Shown piece by piece: positions 9,309 to 18,448 of a DNA stretch of 64,000 bases (within the stretch, counting starts at the first letter, position 1; every line of letters starts with the position of its first letter). Below the pieces are notes generated by a model. The model saw nothing but the letters and a program-made list of their open reading frames with translations. It was not told the DNA's origin and ran no database searches. The DNA lies in NCBI GenBank assembly GCA_018223375.1, contig JAGTTS010000001.1:551473-615472 (forward strand), in the 5' to 3' direction. This stretch comes from Clostridiaceae bacterium Marseille-Q3526. GTDB taxonomy: Bacteria; Bacillota; Clostridia; Lachnospirales; Lachnospiraceae. Both the position numbers and the translations under genes were made by a program.

Positions 9309-10655
9309 TTAACCTACCGTGATCTTCTCCTCAGGCAGGTGGAAGGGGAATTTTTTATGGTTTGTGAGGGCATACAGCATGGTAAGTCCGCCAACTCGTC
9401 CAAAATACATTAAAAGAATCAGAATCATTTTTGAAAAGAGGCTCAAATCCTCCGTAATACCCAGAGAAAGGCCTACTGTGGCAATGGCGGAGGCCGCTTC
9501 AAAGGAAGACTCCATCAGCGTTACTCCATCCGCCCAGGTAATGAGAAAACTGGCTGCCAGAAACAGGCTCAGATACAGAACCAGAATGGCAATGGCGTTT
9601 CTCAGAATCTCGTAGGGGATTCGCCTCTTATAGCAGTGGATCCCCTCCTGATTTTGGAAGACAGAGCGGATACACAAAAGCGCCACCGCAAAGGTGGTCG
9701 TCTTAATGCCTCCTGCCGTAGAACCGGGGGATCCTCCGATAATCATCAGCATGATGGTCAAAAGCTGGGCCTGGGTGGAAAGCCCGTCCAGGGGAACTGT
9801 ATTAAAACCGGCTGTTCTGGGCGTAACCGACTGAAAGAAGGACGCGTAGAGCCGATCAGCCAGCGAATACCCTTCCCACCGCTGAGGCGTAAACTCGAAC
9901 AGGAAAAAGAGAACTGCCGGGATCAGAATCAGAAAAAAGGTGTAGGTGAGAACTACCTTTGTCTGAAGACGGAACGCTCTGCGCGTCTCTCTGTGCTGGA
10001 TAATATCGTCCCATACAAAAAAGCCGATTCCTCCTACTACAATCAGAAGCATAACCGGAACGACAATCAGAGGATTGGAATGGTAGCTGGTCAGGGAGGA
10101 ATAAAGGCCGGAAGTGCCGCCCATCAGGTCGAAACCTGCATTGCAGAAAGCTGAAATAGAGTGAAAAATGGAAAACCAGATTCCCTTTATCACTCCAAAC
10201 TGCGGGCAGAATTGAACTGCCATAATAAATGCGCCGATCAGCTCCAGCAGCAGCGTGCCTTTAATAATAAAGTTCGTCATACGGACAATGCCGCCTACCT
10301 GGGGGGCTGAGATGGATTCCTGCATGACGAAGCGCTGCTTTAAACCGATTTTTCTTCCTGAAAGAATCGTGATGGCAATGGCCAGGGTAACGACGCCCAT
10401 TCCGCCTATCTGAATCAGAAGAAGAATGACAGACTGGCCGAACACAGACCAGTAGGTGTAGGTATCATGGACCACCAGACCCGTCACGCAGGTAGCTGAG
10501 GTCGCTGTAAAAAACGCGTCAATAAAAGGAGTCATCTCTCCGCTTTTTGACGAGATAGGCAGAGTCAGGAGAAGGGCTCCAGCCGTGATAATCAGAAAGA
10601 ATCCGCCTAAAATAATTTTGGCGGGAGTCAATGCCCAAACACGATTGCTTAACAT
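9309..10655 (-). CDS. ktrB: Potassium uptake membrane subunit, KtrB/TrkH family
   Basis: Integral membrane K+ translocating subunit, 448 residues, with the four repeated M1-P-M2 units of the TrkH/KtrB family. Filter-like segments are seen as SATCVTGL (about residue 52), FCNAGFD, TPRTAGFN and ATVGLSLG. The conserved GGSPGSTAGGIKT signature lies near residue 315. The start is supported by AAAGGAG upstream and by a well-formed promoter at 10689-10717. With ktrA directly downstream it forms a two-gene operon for sodium-coupled or channel-like K+ uptake at the cytoplasmic membrane. Confidence 0.93.
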   Translation of the reverse strand: MLSNRVWALTPAKIILGGFFLIITAGALLLTLPISSKSGEMTPFIDAFFTATSATCVTGLVVHDTYTYWSVFGQSVILLLIQIGGMGVVTLAIAITILSGRKIGLKQRFVMQESISAPQVGGIVRMTNFIIKGTLLLELIGAFIMAVQFCPQFGVIKGIWFSIFHSISAFCNAGFDLMGGTSGLYSSLTSYHSNPLIVVPVMLLIVVGGIGFFVWDDIIQHRETRRAFRLQTKVVLTYTFFLILIPAVLFFLFEFTPQRWEGYSLADRLYASFFQSVTPRTAGFNTVPLDGLSTQAQLLTIMLMIIGGSPGSTAGGIKTTTFAVALLCIRSVFQNQEGIHCYKRRIPYEILRNAIAILVLYLSLFLAASFLITWADGVTLMESSFEAASAIATVGLSLGITEDLSLFSKMILILLMYFGRVGGLTMLYALTNHKKFPFHLPEEKITVG

Positions 10656-10688
10656 TGTAAAAACTCCTTTGTACCGTATAATATAACG

Positions 10689-10717
10689 ATTATATATAGA
10701 ACAGGACGGAATGTCAA
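10689..10717 (-). promoter_or_regulatory. SigA-type promoter for ktrB-ktrA
   Basis: On the minus strand TTGACA (10717-10712) is separated by 17 bases from TATAAT (10694-10689), both perfect consensus, 34 bases upstream of the ktrB start codon. Confidence 0.85.
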
Positions 10718-10947
10718 CGGGGAGGGAGAAATGTCAAAGAGGCAGAAGGGCGGAAGCTCTGAAAGAAGGAAAAACATAGGAAAAAAGCGAGAGGATCCGG
10801 CTGGACAGAGAACGGGGAATGTGGTACACTAAGAACACAAATCAATTCTTTATTTTCCGTCCTGTTTTACAGGCTCAGAGTTTACCTTCCGCCGTTTCGG
10901 CAGCTATTTCATTTTGAGGATTTTACAGAATAAAAACAAAATAACAG

Positions 10948-10976
10948 TTGACATTTGAGAACGGCTATACTATGAT
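10948..10976 (+). promoter_or_regulatory. recA promoter
   Basis: TTGACA at 10948 and TATGAT at 10971 with 17-base spacing. A second, weaker TGGACA-17-TACACT pair lies at 10802-10830. The remaining 10718-10947 stretch shows no gene. Confidence 0.82.
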
Positions 10977-10989
10977 AGTTACATAAACA

Positions 10990-11001
10990 GAACACTTGTT
11001 C
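10990..11001 (+). promoter_or_regulatory. LexA (SOS) operator of recA
   Basis: GAACACTTGTTC fits the Gram-positive SOS box GAAC-N4-GTTC exactly. It lies just downstream of the recA -10 element, where bound LexA would block initiation. No other copy of this box was noticed in the window. Confidence 0.85.
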
Positions 11002-11103
11002 TATTTTTGAGAAACTGATGACGAGAAGGACGTTTGACTTTATATTTGAGAAGCAGAGCAGGATGCTGAAAATCAGGATAAAACAGCAGAGATGGAGGAT
11101 ATT

Positions 11104-12177
11104 ATGGATAGGGAAGAGAAGCTGAAGGCGCTTGACGCCGCATTGACACAGATCGAGAAGGCATACGGTAAGGGATCCGTGATGAAGCTGGGAGATTCCA
11201 GCGCGAATATGAACATTGAGACAGTTCCGACCGGCTCTCTGAGTCTTGACATTGCCCTGGGACTGGGCGGCGTGCCGAGAGGCCGTATTATCGAGGTATA
11301 CGGACCTGAGTCCAGCGGTAAGACGACCGTTGCCCTGCACATGGTAGCGGAAGTCCAGAAGAGAGGCGGCATTGCGGGATTTATCGACGCGGAGCACGCT
11401 CTGGATCCTGTTTATGCGAAAAATATCGGTGTGGATATTGACAATCTTTACATTTCCCAGCCGGATAATGGAGAGCAGGCTCTTGAAATTACAGAGACCA
11501 TGGTACGTTCCGGCGCTGTTGACATTGTGATTGTGGACTCTGTAGCGGCTCTGGTGCCTAAGGCAGAGATTGACGGTGAGATGGGAGATTCCCATGTGGG
11601 ACTTCAGGCCCGTCTGATGTCTCAGGCTCTGAGAAAGCTGACTGCGATTATCAGCAAGTCCAACTGTATTGTTATTTTTATTAACCAGCTTCGTGAGAAG
11701 GTAGGCGTGATGTTCGGAAATCCAGAGACGACTACAGGAGGACGCGCGCTGAAGTTCTATTCTTCTGTCCGCATGGATGTCAGGAGAATCGAGACTTTAA
11801 AGCAGGGCGGCGAGATGGTTGGAAACCGCGTCCGTATTAAGGTTGTGAAAAACAAGATTGCTCCGCCGTTTAAGGAGGCAGAGTTCGATATTATGTTCGG
11901 AAAGGGCATCTCAAAGGAGGGAGATATCCTGGATCTGGCCGTGAAGGAGAATATTGTGGAGAAGAGCGGTGCCTGGTACGCTTATAATGGAAGCAAGATT
12001 GGACAGGGACGTGAGAATGCCAAGGGATTCCTTCAGGCAAATCAGGAGATGTGCCAGGAGATAGAGGCTAAGGTTCGGGCTAAGTACAGCCTGGACGGAG
12101 CTTCCGAGGAGGAGAAAGGCGCAGAGAAGGCAGATGCGGCGAAGCTTGCTATGCCTGAATTTGATTCAGAAGAGTAA
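11104..12177 (+). CDS. recA: Recombinase RecA
   Basis: DNA strand-exchange ATPase and LexA co-protease, 357 residues. Walker A GPESSGKT is at residues 67-74; the Walker B-like VIVDSVAAL strand, the L1 MGDSHVGLQARLMSQALR block and the L2 region GNPETTTGGRALKFY are all present. The acidic C-terminal tail ends in PEFDSEE. The start at 11104 is preferred over 11092 because GGAGG lies 5 bases before it. The promoter carries an SOS box. recX begins two bases after the stop, giving the usual recA-recX operon. Confidence 0.98.
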   Translation: MDREEKLKALDAALTQIEKAYGKGSVMKLGDSSANMNIETVPTGSLSLDIALGLGGVPRGRIIEVYGPESSGKTTVALHMVAEVQKRGGIAGFIDAEHALDPVYAKNIGVDIDNLYISQPDNGEQALEITETMVRSGAVDIVIVDSVAALVPKAEIDGEMGDSHVGLQARLMSQALRKLTAIISKSNCIVIFINQLREKVGVMFGNPETTTGGRALKFYSSVRMDVRRIETLKQGGEMVGNRVRIKVVKNKIAPPFKEAEFDIMFGKGISKEGDILDLAVKENIVEKSGAWYAYNGSKIGQGRENAKGFLQANQEMCQEIEAKVRAKYSLDGASEEEKGAEKADAAKLAMPEFDSEE

Positions 12178-12179
12178 GC

Positions 12180-12785
12180 ATGATTATCGACAGGATTGAG
12201 ACTCTGGACAGGAGAAGAAAGAAAATATTTGCTGATGGAGAATTCGCATTTGCTCTTTACTTGGGCGAGATAAGACAGCTGGGGCTGGAGGAAGGCGGGG
12301 AGCTGGCAGAGGAGCTGTATCAGAAAATTCTCCGTGAAATCATATTCAAGCGCGCCAGAGAGCGGGCAGTCTATTGGCTCAAGTGTTCGGCCAGGACCGA
12401 GGAGGAGCTGCGGAGGAAGCTGCGGGATAACAGCTATCCTCCGGCAGCTGTCGATTATGTGATTGATCTGCTGAAGCAGTACCGATATATCGACGATGAG
12501 GAGTATGCCAGAAATTTTGTAGAGGTTCATGCCAGCGGAAAAAGCCGCGCAGAGCTGGCCGCTCTGTTAAGCCGGAAAGGCATCAGCAGAGAGTGCGTAA
12601 GCAGGCTGATGGAGGAGAATCCGGTGGATGAAGAAGCGCAGATCCGCCGGATTCTCGAGAAACGGAGATTTCATCCGGAGGAGGCGGATCAGAAGGAGAC
12701 AGCCAGGCAGACGGCCTATCTGATGAGGAAGGGATTTTCCTATGATACTGTGCGGAGAGTTCTCTCTGAGACGTTTGTTAGATAG
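12180..12785 (+). CDS. recX: Regulatory protein RecX
   Basis: RecA modulator of 201 residues made of helical three-helix repeats, with the recognisable ALYWL-like segment ERAVYWLKCSARTEEELRRK and the RYIDDEEYARNFVE block. RecX proteins bind RecA filaments and limit their extension. The gene follows recA by two bases, is co-oriented and should share its SOS control. Length is normal for the family and no defect is seen. Confidence 0.93.
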   Translation: MIIDRIETLDRRRKKIFADGEFAFALYLGEIRQLGLEEGGELAEELYQKILREIIFKRARERAVYWLKCSARTEEELRRKLRDNSYPPAAVDYVIDLLKQYRYIDDEEYARNFVEVHASGKSRAELAALLSRKGISRECVSRLMEENPVDEEAQIRRILEKRRFHPEEADQKETARQTAYLMRKGFSYDTVRRVLSETFVR

Positions 12786-12817
12786 TGACGAAAAAGAGGA
12801 AACACTTCCTATTATAC

Positions 12818-12846
12818 TTGACATAGTGTATAAAACAGTTTAAAAT
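12818..12846 (+). promoter_or_regulatory. rny promoter
   Basis: TTGACA (12818-12823), 17-base spacer, TAAAAT (12841-12846), about 50 bases upstream of the RNase Y start. It separates rny from the SOS-controlled recA-recX unit. Confidence 0.8.
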
Positions 12847-12897
12847 TGTAGTGTTGTATTGATATGTACAATGAAAACTAAATAAGGAGGTGCTCCT

Positions 12898-14445
12898 GTG
12901 CCACAAGTAATAATTATGTGCGTTGTTACGGCGGTTATTGTTGCTGTTATTACTTGGTTCGTCGCTGTTAATCATCAGAAGAAAACTTATGAGGCAAAGA
13001 TTGGCAGTGCAGAAGAACGATCAAGGGAAATAATAGATGAAGCATTAAAGGTTGCAGAGACAAAGAAGCGAGAAGCTCTCCTTGAAGCGAAGGAAGAGTC
13101 ACTGAAGACAAAGAATGAGCTTGAGAAAGAAACAAAGGAAAGAAGAGCAGAGCTTCAGCGCTATGAACGACGTGTGCTGAGCAAGGAAGAGAATCTGGAC
13201 AAGAAGTCAGAGGCCATTGAAAAGCGTGAGGCAGGATTGAATACCCGCGAGGACGCTCTGAAAAAGAGAACCACAGAGGTGGAAGAGCTTTACGAGAAAG
13301 GGATGCAGGAGCTGGAAAAGATTTCTGGCCTTACATCAGAGCAGGCGAAGGAATACCTGTTAAAATCCGTTGAGGAAGATGTAAAGCATGATACCGCAAA
13401 GCTGATTAAGGAGATGGAGGCAAAAGCGAAGGAAGAGGCCGATAAGAAGGCTAAAGACTACGTAGTCACCGCGATTCAGCGCTGTGCGGCAGATCATGTG
13501 GCAGAGACTACCGTATCGGTGGTACAGCTTCCCAATGATGAGATGAAGGGCAGAATCATCGGACGAGAAGGAAGAAACATCAGAACCCTGGAGACTTTAA
13601 CCGGCGTAGAGCTGATTATCGACGATACACCGGAGGCAGTCGTTCTTTCTGGCTTTGATCCGATTCGAAGAGAGGTTGCCAGAATCGCTTTGGAGCGTCT
13701 GATTGTAGACGGACGAATCCATCCGGCGAGAATCGAGGAAATGGTAGAAAAGGCGCAGAAGGAAGTTGAAACCATGATGCGCGAAGAGGGAGAGGCAGCT
13801 CTTCTGGAGGTTGGAATTCATGGAATCCACCCAGAGTTAGTGAAGCTCCTTGGAAAGATGAAATTCAGGACAAGCTACGGACAGAATGCCTTAAAGCATT
13901 CAATTGAGGTAGCGCAGCTTGCCGGACTGTTAGCCGCAGAGGTCGGAGTCGACGTCCGCACGGCAAAAAGAGCCGGTTTATTACATGATATTGGCAAGGC
14001 TGTTGACCATGAGATGGAAGGCACACATGTGAAGCTTGGAGTGGATCTGTGCAGAAAGTATAAGGAATCAGCCATTGTCATTAACGCAGTGGAATCCCAT
14101 CATGGCGATGTGGAGCCGCAGAGCCTGATTGCCTGTCTGGTTCAGGCAGCTGATACGATTTCAGCCGCAAGACCTGGAGCAAGGCGGGAAACTCTGGAAA
14201 CATATACAAACCGTCTGAGACAGCTGGAGGATATCACAAACTCCTTTAAGGGAGTCGATAAGTCTTTTGCAATCCAGGCAGGCCGGGAAGTACGAATCAT
14301 GGTTGTACCGGAACAGGTAAACGACGATGGAATGGTACTGATGGCAAGGGAAATTTCCAAGAGAATCGAGGCAGAACTGGAATATCCTGGCCAGATCAAG
14401 GTAAATGTAATTCGCGAGTCCAGAGTGACGGATTATGCGAAGTAA
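12898..14445 (+). CDS. rny: Ribonuclease Y
   Basis: Membrane-anchored endoribonuclease that initiates mRNA decay, 515 residues. It begins at GTG with AGGAGGTG upstream. One N-terminal membrane segment (about residues 4-24) is followed by a long charged coiled coil (about 25-200). A KH RNA-binding domain carries IIGREGRNIRTLE near residue 219. An HD phosphohydrolase domain has LLHDIGKAVDHE near residues 361-372 and a second H-G/H-D type metal motif in VESHHGDVE. Domain order and length are as in Bacillus RNase Y. It has its own promoter and terminator. Confidence 0.97.
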   Translation: MPQVIIMCVVTAVIVAVITWFVAVNHQKKTYEAKIGSAEERSREIIDEALKVAETKKREALLEAKEESLKTKNELEKETKERRAELQRYERRVLSKEENLDKKSEAIEKREAGLNTREDALKKRTTEVEELYEKGMQELEKISGLTSEQAKEYLLKSVEEDVKHDTAKLIKEMEAKAKEEADKKAKDYVVTAIQRCAADHVAETTVSVVQLPNDEMKGRIIGREGRNIRTLETLTGVELIIDDTPEAVVLSGFDPIRREVARIALERLIVDGRIHPARIEEMVEKAQKEVETMMREEGEAALLEVGIHGIHPELVKLLGKMKFRTSYGQNALKHSIEVAQLAGLLAAEVGVDVRTAKRAGLLHDIGKAVDHEMEGTHVKLGVDLCRKYKESAIVINAVESHHGDVEPQSLIACLVQAADTISAARPGARRETLETYTNRLRQLEDITNSFKGVDKSFAIQAGREVRIMVVPEQVNDDGMVLMAREISKRIEAELEYPGQIKVNVIRESRVTDYAK

Positions 14446-14495
14446 ATAAAGGAAACAAACATGTTCTGAGCATCACAGCCAGCGAAATGAAGGCA

Positions 14496-14550
14496 AAGAG
14501 GGAAGCCTGCCTTATCGGTAGTACCGGTAAGGCAGGCTTCCCTCTTCGGC
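14496..14550 (+). terminator. Intrinsic terminator after rny
   Basis: A 19-bp perfect stem (14496-14514 with 14528-14546), extended by an inner pairing in the loop. It is followed by a short pyrimidine-rich stretch. It is the only strong hairpin between rny and proC. Confidence 0.8.
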
Positions 14551-14653
14551 TTTTCTGACGCTGTTCTTGACAGAGAAAAACCACAGGTTTAAAATGAAAC
14601 CAGCCTTCAAAGGAAACAAAGAAGAGAAGAAGACAGATGGAGGAGAACGCAGA

Positions 14654-15451
14654 ATGAAAAAAATTGGTTTTATTGGAATGGGAAATATGGGATATGCCAT
14701 TTTAAAAGGACTGCTGCAGGTGTTTGATAAGACAGAACTGATTTTGACGGATGCAAATCAGGAACGGGCAGAGGCAGTTTCCCGGGAGACAGGGGTTGAG
14801 GCGGCAGGAGATAATCAGTCATGTGCCTCTCAGGCAGAGTTTGTAGTTCTGGCAGTAAAACCGCAGTTTTATCACATGGTTCTCGATGATGTGAAGGATA
14901 TTATTAAAAAGGAACAGATCATTATTTCAATCGCTCCATCTGTAACGATTGCAGATTTAAAAGCAGCTCTGGGGCAGGATAAGAGAATTGTCAGAGCGAT
15001 GCCGAATACGCCGGCCCTGGTGGGAATGGGAGTGACTGGAGTCTGCTATGACAGAAAGGAATTCACCCAGGAGGAGGAAGCGGTGATCCGCACATTTTTT
15101 GAATCCTTCGGAACCATGGAGCTGGTAGAGGAAAGGCTGATTAACGCAGTCGTCTGTGCCAGCGGAAGTTCTCCTGCATACGTTTATATGTTTATCGAAG
15201 CGCTGGCGGACAGCGCGGTAAAATACGGTCTTCCCAGAGATACGGCATATCGTATGGCAGCTCAGGCAGTGATGGGAAGCGCTAAAATGGTTCTTGAAAC
15301 GGGGAAACATCCAGGAACGCTGAAGGATCGGGTATGTTCTCCAGGCGGCACTACGATTGCAGCCGTATCGGCTCTGGAAGAGCATGGTTTCCGCAGCGCA
15401 GTGATAAAAGCGGCCGACGCCTGCTATGAGAAATGTCTGAATATGAAATAA
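14654..15451 (+). CDS. proC: Pyrroline-5-carboxylate reductase
   Basis: Last enzyme of proline synthesis, reducing pyrroline-5-carboxylate with NAD(P)H; 265 residues from the chosen start. The Rossmann loop GFIGMGNMG is at residues 4-12. VRAMPNTPALVGMGVTG and the C-terminal signature region LKDRVCSPGGTTIAAV (substrate loop) are intact. The ATG at 14654 has GGAGG/GGAG sequences just upstream; an in-frame ATG at 14567 would add a basic, unconserved leader overlapping the terminator. Only 40 bases separate it from the NUDIX gene, suggesting a joint transcript. Confidence 0.95.
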   Translation: MKKIGFIGMGNMGYAILKGLLQVFDKTELILTDANQERAEAVSRETGVEAAGDNQSCASQAEFVVLAVKPQFYHMVLDDVKDIIKKEQIIISIAPSVTIADLKAALGQDKRIVRAMPNTPALVGMGVTGVCYDRKEFTQEEEAVIRTFFESFGTMELVEERLINAVVCASGSSPAYVYMFIEALADSAVKYGLPRDTAYRMAAQAVMGSAKMVLETGKHPGTLKDRVCSPGGTTIAAVSALEEHGFRSAVIKAADACYEKCLNMK

Positions 15452-15491
15452 CAAAAAAAAGGCAGCAGGAAGGAGAAAGAAGGAAAATTCT

Positions 15492-16085
15492 ATGGAGAAA
15501 AATAAAAGAACAGCAGAAGAGGCAGAAGCAGCAAAGAATCTGGCAGACATTCCTGTAAAGAGAGTCAACCGGGAATTAAAGTATCAGGGAGCCATTCTGA
15601 AGGTATACCAGGACACGGTTCAGGTTAACGGCCATGAGGCAAAGTGGGACTATATCCACCACAACGGCGCGGCGGCTGTGGTGGCTGTGACAAAAGAGGG
15701 AAAGCTTTTGATGGTGCGCCAGTACAGAAACGCGCTGGATCGCTACACTCTGGAAATTCCGGCAGGAGCGCTGGACTACCCGGAAGAGCCGAAGATTGAG
15801 TGCGCATACAGAGAGCTGGAGGAAGAGACTGGATTTAAAACAGAGCATCTGAAATATCTCTTAAGCATTAACACAACCATTGCTTTCTGCGATGAGGCAA
15901 TCGATGTGTTTGTGGCCAGGAACCTGATTCCGTCTAAGCAGCACCTGGATCCAGATGAAAATATTCAGGTGGAGGAATGGGAACTGGAGGATCTGCTGAA
16001 GCTGATTTATTCCGGGACTATTACAGACGGTAAGACTGCGGCTTCCATTCTTGCTTACGCGGTCAAATATGGATGTCAGAAATAG
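15492..16085 (+). CDS. NUDIX hydrolase, ADP-ribose pyrophosphatase type
   Basis: Protein of 197 residues that should cleave ADP-ribose or related nucleoside diphosphate sugars to AMP and sugar phosphate. The Nudix box is visible as GALDYPEEPKIEC followed by AYRELEEETGF, with the one-residue longer spacing found in Bacillus NudF-type enzymes. The downstream AFCDEAIDVFVA strand and LDPDENIQVEEW loop also match that group. The extended N-terminus (about 25 residues) is charged. It lies between proC and a SpoIIM-like gene, all co-oriented. Confidence 0.9.
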   Translation: MEKNKRTAEEAEAAKNLADIPVKRVNRELKYQGAILKVYQDTVQVNGHEAKWDYIHHNGAAAVVAVTKEGKLLMVRQYRNALDRYTLEIPAGALDYPEEPKIECAYRELEEETGFKTEHLKYLLSINTTIAFCDEAIDVFVARNLIPSKQHLDPDENIQVEEWELEDLLKLIYSGTITDGKTAASILAYAVKYGCQK

Positions 16086-16148
16086 AAAAATAGCGCGTCT
16101 GGAATGAAAGACAGCGGCATAAGATGAAAAAAAGGAAAGCGGAACAGG

Positions 16149-16712
16149 ATGATGAAATCAGTTCTTGGAGCGTTCCGAAGGAAACCTCTTATGCCGCTGC
16201 TTTTCTGTCTGTTTTTATCTGCCATGGCGGCCAGTCTGTGGTTTAACCGTCTGCCGGAAAACATACAGGAAACGCTGGGAATATTAGGGCGCGTATGGAC
16301 GAGCCGGCCCCAATGCAGGCTCAGAGCAGAGGAGGGAGCTTTCTATTCTGTATTTGTGAGGAGGGCTGGTCTGGCGGCTGTGGTTTGGCTGGCAGGAATG
16401 ACGCCCTGCAGCCTGGCAGTCCTATGTCTGGCGTCATCGGCTGTCGGATTTTCTATGGCCGCAGTGCTTTCTGCGCTCACTGCTGAGACAGGCTTTCTTG
16501 CTCTTCCACTGTTTCTCCTGGCATTGTTTCCCCAATGTTTTTTTTATGCGCCTGCAGCAGCCGTTTTGGTTCGATGGGGCCTGAAAGAAGAAAAAAAGGT
16601 CCGGGCAGCGGCATTCCTGATTCTTTTGGCAGTTCTGGCGGCAGGATCCGCCGCAGAGGTATGGCTGAATCCCAGATGGATATCATGGATAGGAGCAATC
16701 TTTTTTTACTAA
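16149..16712 (+). CDS. Polytopic membrane protein, SpoIIM-like
   Basis: Very hydrophobic 187-residue protein with about four or five membrane segments (around 15-32, 72-92, 95-115, 118-145 and 155-172). Sequence motifs are weak, but gene order helps: in Bacillus spoIIM lies just upstream of the xerD (ripX) locus, and this gene directly precedes an xerD homologue. Stage II sporulation protein M works with SpoIIP/SpoIID in septal peptidoglycan removal during engulfment. The assignment rests on membrane topology, size and synteny, so another membrane family cannot be excluded. Either of two adjacent ATG codons could be the start. Confidence 0.55.
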   Translation: MMKSVLGAFRRKPLMPLLFCLFLSAMAASLWFNRLPENIQETLGILGRVWTSRPQCRLRAEEGAFYSVFVRRAGLAAVVWLAGMTPCSLAVLCLASSAVGFSMAAVLSALTAETGFLALPLFLLALFPQCFFYAPAAAVLVRWGLKEEKKVRAAAFLILLAVLAAGSAAEVWLNPRWISWIGAIFFY

Positions 16713-16913
16713 AAAAAGCGGAAAAAAATTCAATATCTTGCGTTGATAAGGACGATAAAACCATATCTTGTGTATTTTTTGTCAATCCTATGAAAGGCTG
16801 CGGAAAAGTGGGAAAAATGTGTTTGATTTATGGGGAAAATATAGATATAATGGTAGTTACAAGCGGATTTTGCCTTGTTTTTACAGCAATACAGAACGAT
16901 TAGGGGACGAAGT

Positions 16914-17780
16914 ATGTTTGATGAGATAGAGAGATTTGCGGTATATCTCCAGGACGTAAAACGGATGTCGCAGAATACGATTCTCTCGTACAGACGCGAT
17001 TTACTGCAGTTTGCATCTTATATGGAAGATAGGGGAGTGAGAGAGGCTGGGAAGGTGACGAAGACCAGTCTGGATTCCTATATCCTTTTTCTGGAAAAAG
17101 AGAGAAAGGCCCCTGCCACTATTTCGCGTATGCTGGCCTCAATCAAGGCATTTTTTCACTATGAATTTTCGGAAGGACGGATCAGGAGAAATCCGGCAGA
17201 TTTAGTGAGGGCGCCTAAAATTGAAAAAAAGGCTCCGGCGATTTTAACGGTAGAAGAGGTGACCCGCCTGTTGGCTCAGCCGTCCGGCAGGACTCCGAAG
17301 GAGATTCGTGATAAAGCGATGCTGGAGCTTCTCTATGCCACAGGAATCCGTGTGTCAGAGCTGATGAATCTAAGCCTGTCCCATGTGAATATGACCATTG
17401 GATTTATCACCTGCAGCGACAGCGGCCGGGAGAGAACCATTCCCTTTGGCCGTGTGGCGAAGAAGGCTCTTGACGATTATATGAAGCACTCCAGACCGGA
17501 GCTTTTAAAACAGAAGGAGTCGGAGTGGCTGTTCGTCAACTGCAGCGGAGGCCGCATGAGCAGACAAGGATTCTGGAAAATTTTAAAATACTACGGGGAG
17601 AAGGCAGGAATTCAGGCAGACATTACGCCCCACACACTCCGCCATTCCTTTGCGGCTCATCTTATCAGCAGCGGAGCTGATATCAAGGCAGTGCAGCAGA
17701 TTTTAGGACACTCCGATATGGCGACTACGCAGATGTACGTTTCCTATGCTGGAAGCGGAAAAACGGGAAGCGGCAAATAG
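16914..17780 (+). CDS. xerD: Tyrosine recombinase, XerD-like
   Basis: Site-specific recombinase of 288 residues with an N-terminal SAM-like core-binding domain (about 1-90) and a C-terminal catalytic domain. Active-site residues visible are Arg145 in TGIRVSEL, the HTLRHSF box (His and Arg), the second His in GHSDMATTQMY and the Tyr in the same motif. The beta-hairpin that normally reads GKGNKER is here CSDSGRER, so the usual catalytic Lys is absent. The C-terminus is a Gly/Ser/Lys tail instead of the common helical HPRA ending. The start at 16914 follows GGGGACGA; it could be a dif-acting XerD or a divergent paralogue. Confidence 0.85.
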   Translation: MFDEIERFAVYLQDVKRMSQNTILSYRRDLLQFASYMEDRGVREAGKVTKTSLDSYILFLEKERKAPATISRMLASIKAFFHYEFSEGRIRRNPADLVRAPKIEKKAPAILTVEEVTRLLAQPSGRTPKEIRDKAMLELLYATGIRVSELMNLSLSHVNMTIGFITCSDSGRERTIPFGRVAKKALDDYMKHSRPELLKQKESEWLFVNCSGGRMSRQGFWKILKYYGEKAGIQADITPHTLRHSFAAHLISSGADIKAVQQILGHSDMATTQMYVSYAGSGKTGSGK

Positions 17781-17799
17781 ACAGATATATAATATGAAA

Positions 17800-17846
17800 A
17801 AAGAAGACGGATTTGATTCTTACAGAGAGTCAGATCCGTCTTTTTT
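17800..17846 (+). terminator. Intrinsic terminator after xerD
   Basis: GACGGAT (17806-17812) pairs with ATCCGTC (17834-17840), extended by an A-tract on the left against a run of six Ts on the right. The IS200 element sits immediately downstream. Confidence 0.85.
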
Positions 17847-17973
17847 AATGTGTCACAGTAAAAATAATCCCCCTGCTATGCAGGGGGAGGAAAGTTCTTT
17901 AGATGAAAGAACTCCTATGCTAGAATAGAAGTAGGTCTGCAAACCACAAATATAAAAGCATAGGAGGTCCAAA

Positions 17974-18447
17974 ATGGACAATAATAGTTTAGCTCATACA
18001 AAATGGGAATGCAAGTATCATCTGGTTTTTGCACCAAAATATCGTCGACAGGTAATTTATAAGGATATCAAAGCAGATGTAGGTCAAATACTAGGAACAT
18101 TATGCCGGAGAAAAGGGATAGAGATTATTGAAGCAGAATGCATGCCGGATCATGTTCATATGTTGGTGAGAATTCCACCCAAATATTCTGTATCAGAAAT
18201 AGTAGGGTATCTAAAGGGGAAAAGTTCACTCATGATATTCGAAAAGCATGCAAATTTAAAATATAAATAAGGGAATCGGCATTTCTGGTGCCGTGGCTAT
18301 TACGTGGATACAGTCGGAAAGAACACTGCAGCAATTAAAGCGTATATACAAAATCAAATAAAAGAAGATTTAGAATATGATCAGATGTCGTTTGTAGAGT
18401 ATATAGACCCGTTCACGGGTGAGCCGGTGAAGAAGAACAGGAAATAA
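17974..18447 (+). pseudogene. tnpA: IS200-family transposase TnpA with in-frame stop
   Basis: HUH-type Y1 transposase. The first 98 codons are intact and include the metal-binding HUH motif (PDHVHML). Codon 99 is TAA (18268-18270), after which the same frame continues unbroken for 58 more codons to TAA at 18445. The downstream part carries the RGYYVDTVGKN block with the catalytic tyrosine. A normal protein would be about 157 residues. The short product lacks the nucleophile, so the copy should be inactive unless the stop is read through. A good AGGAGG site precedes the ATG. Confidence 0.92.
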
Positions 18448-18448
18448 A

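Noticed and set aside
9636..10154. Plus-strand frame opposite ktrB (172 codons)
   Set aside because: Low-complexity basic product complementary to a conserved membrane protein gene; shadow frame.
16914..17780. Tyrosine recombinase as integrase of the nearby mobile DNA
   Set aside because: Its neighbours (SpoIIM-like, NUDIX, proC) fit the chromosomal xerD locus, and no excisionase or attachment site lies next to it.
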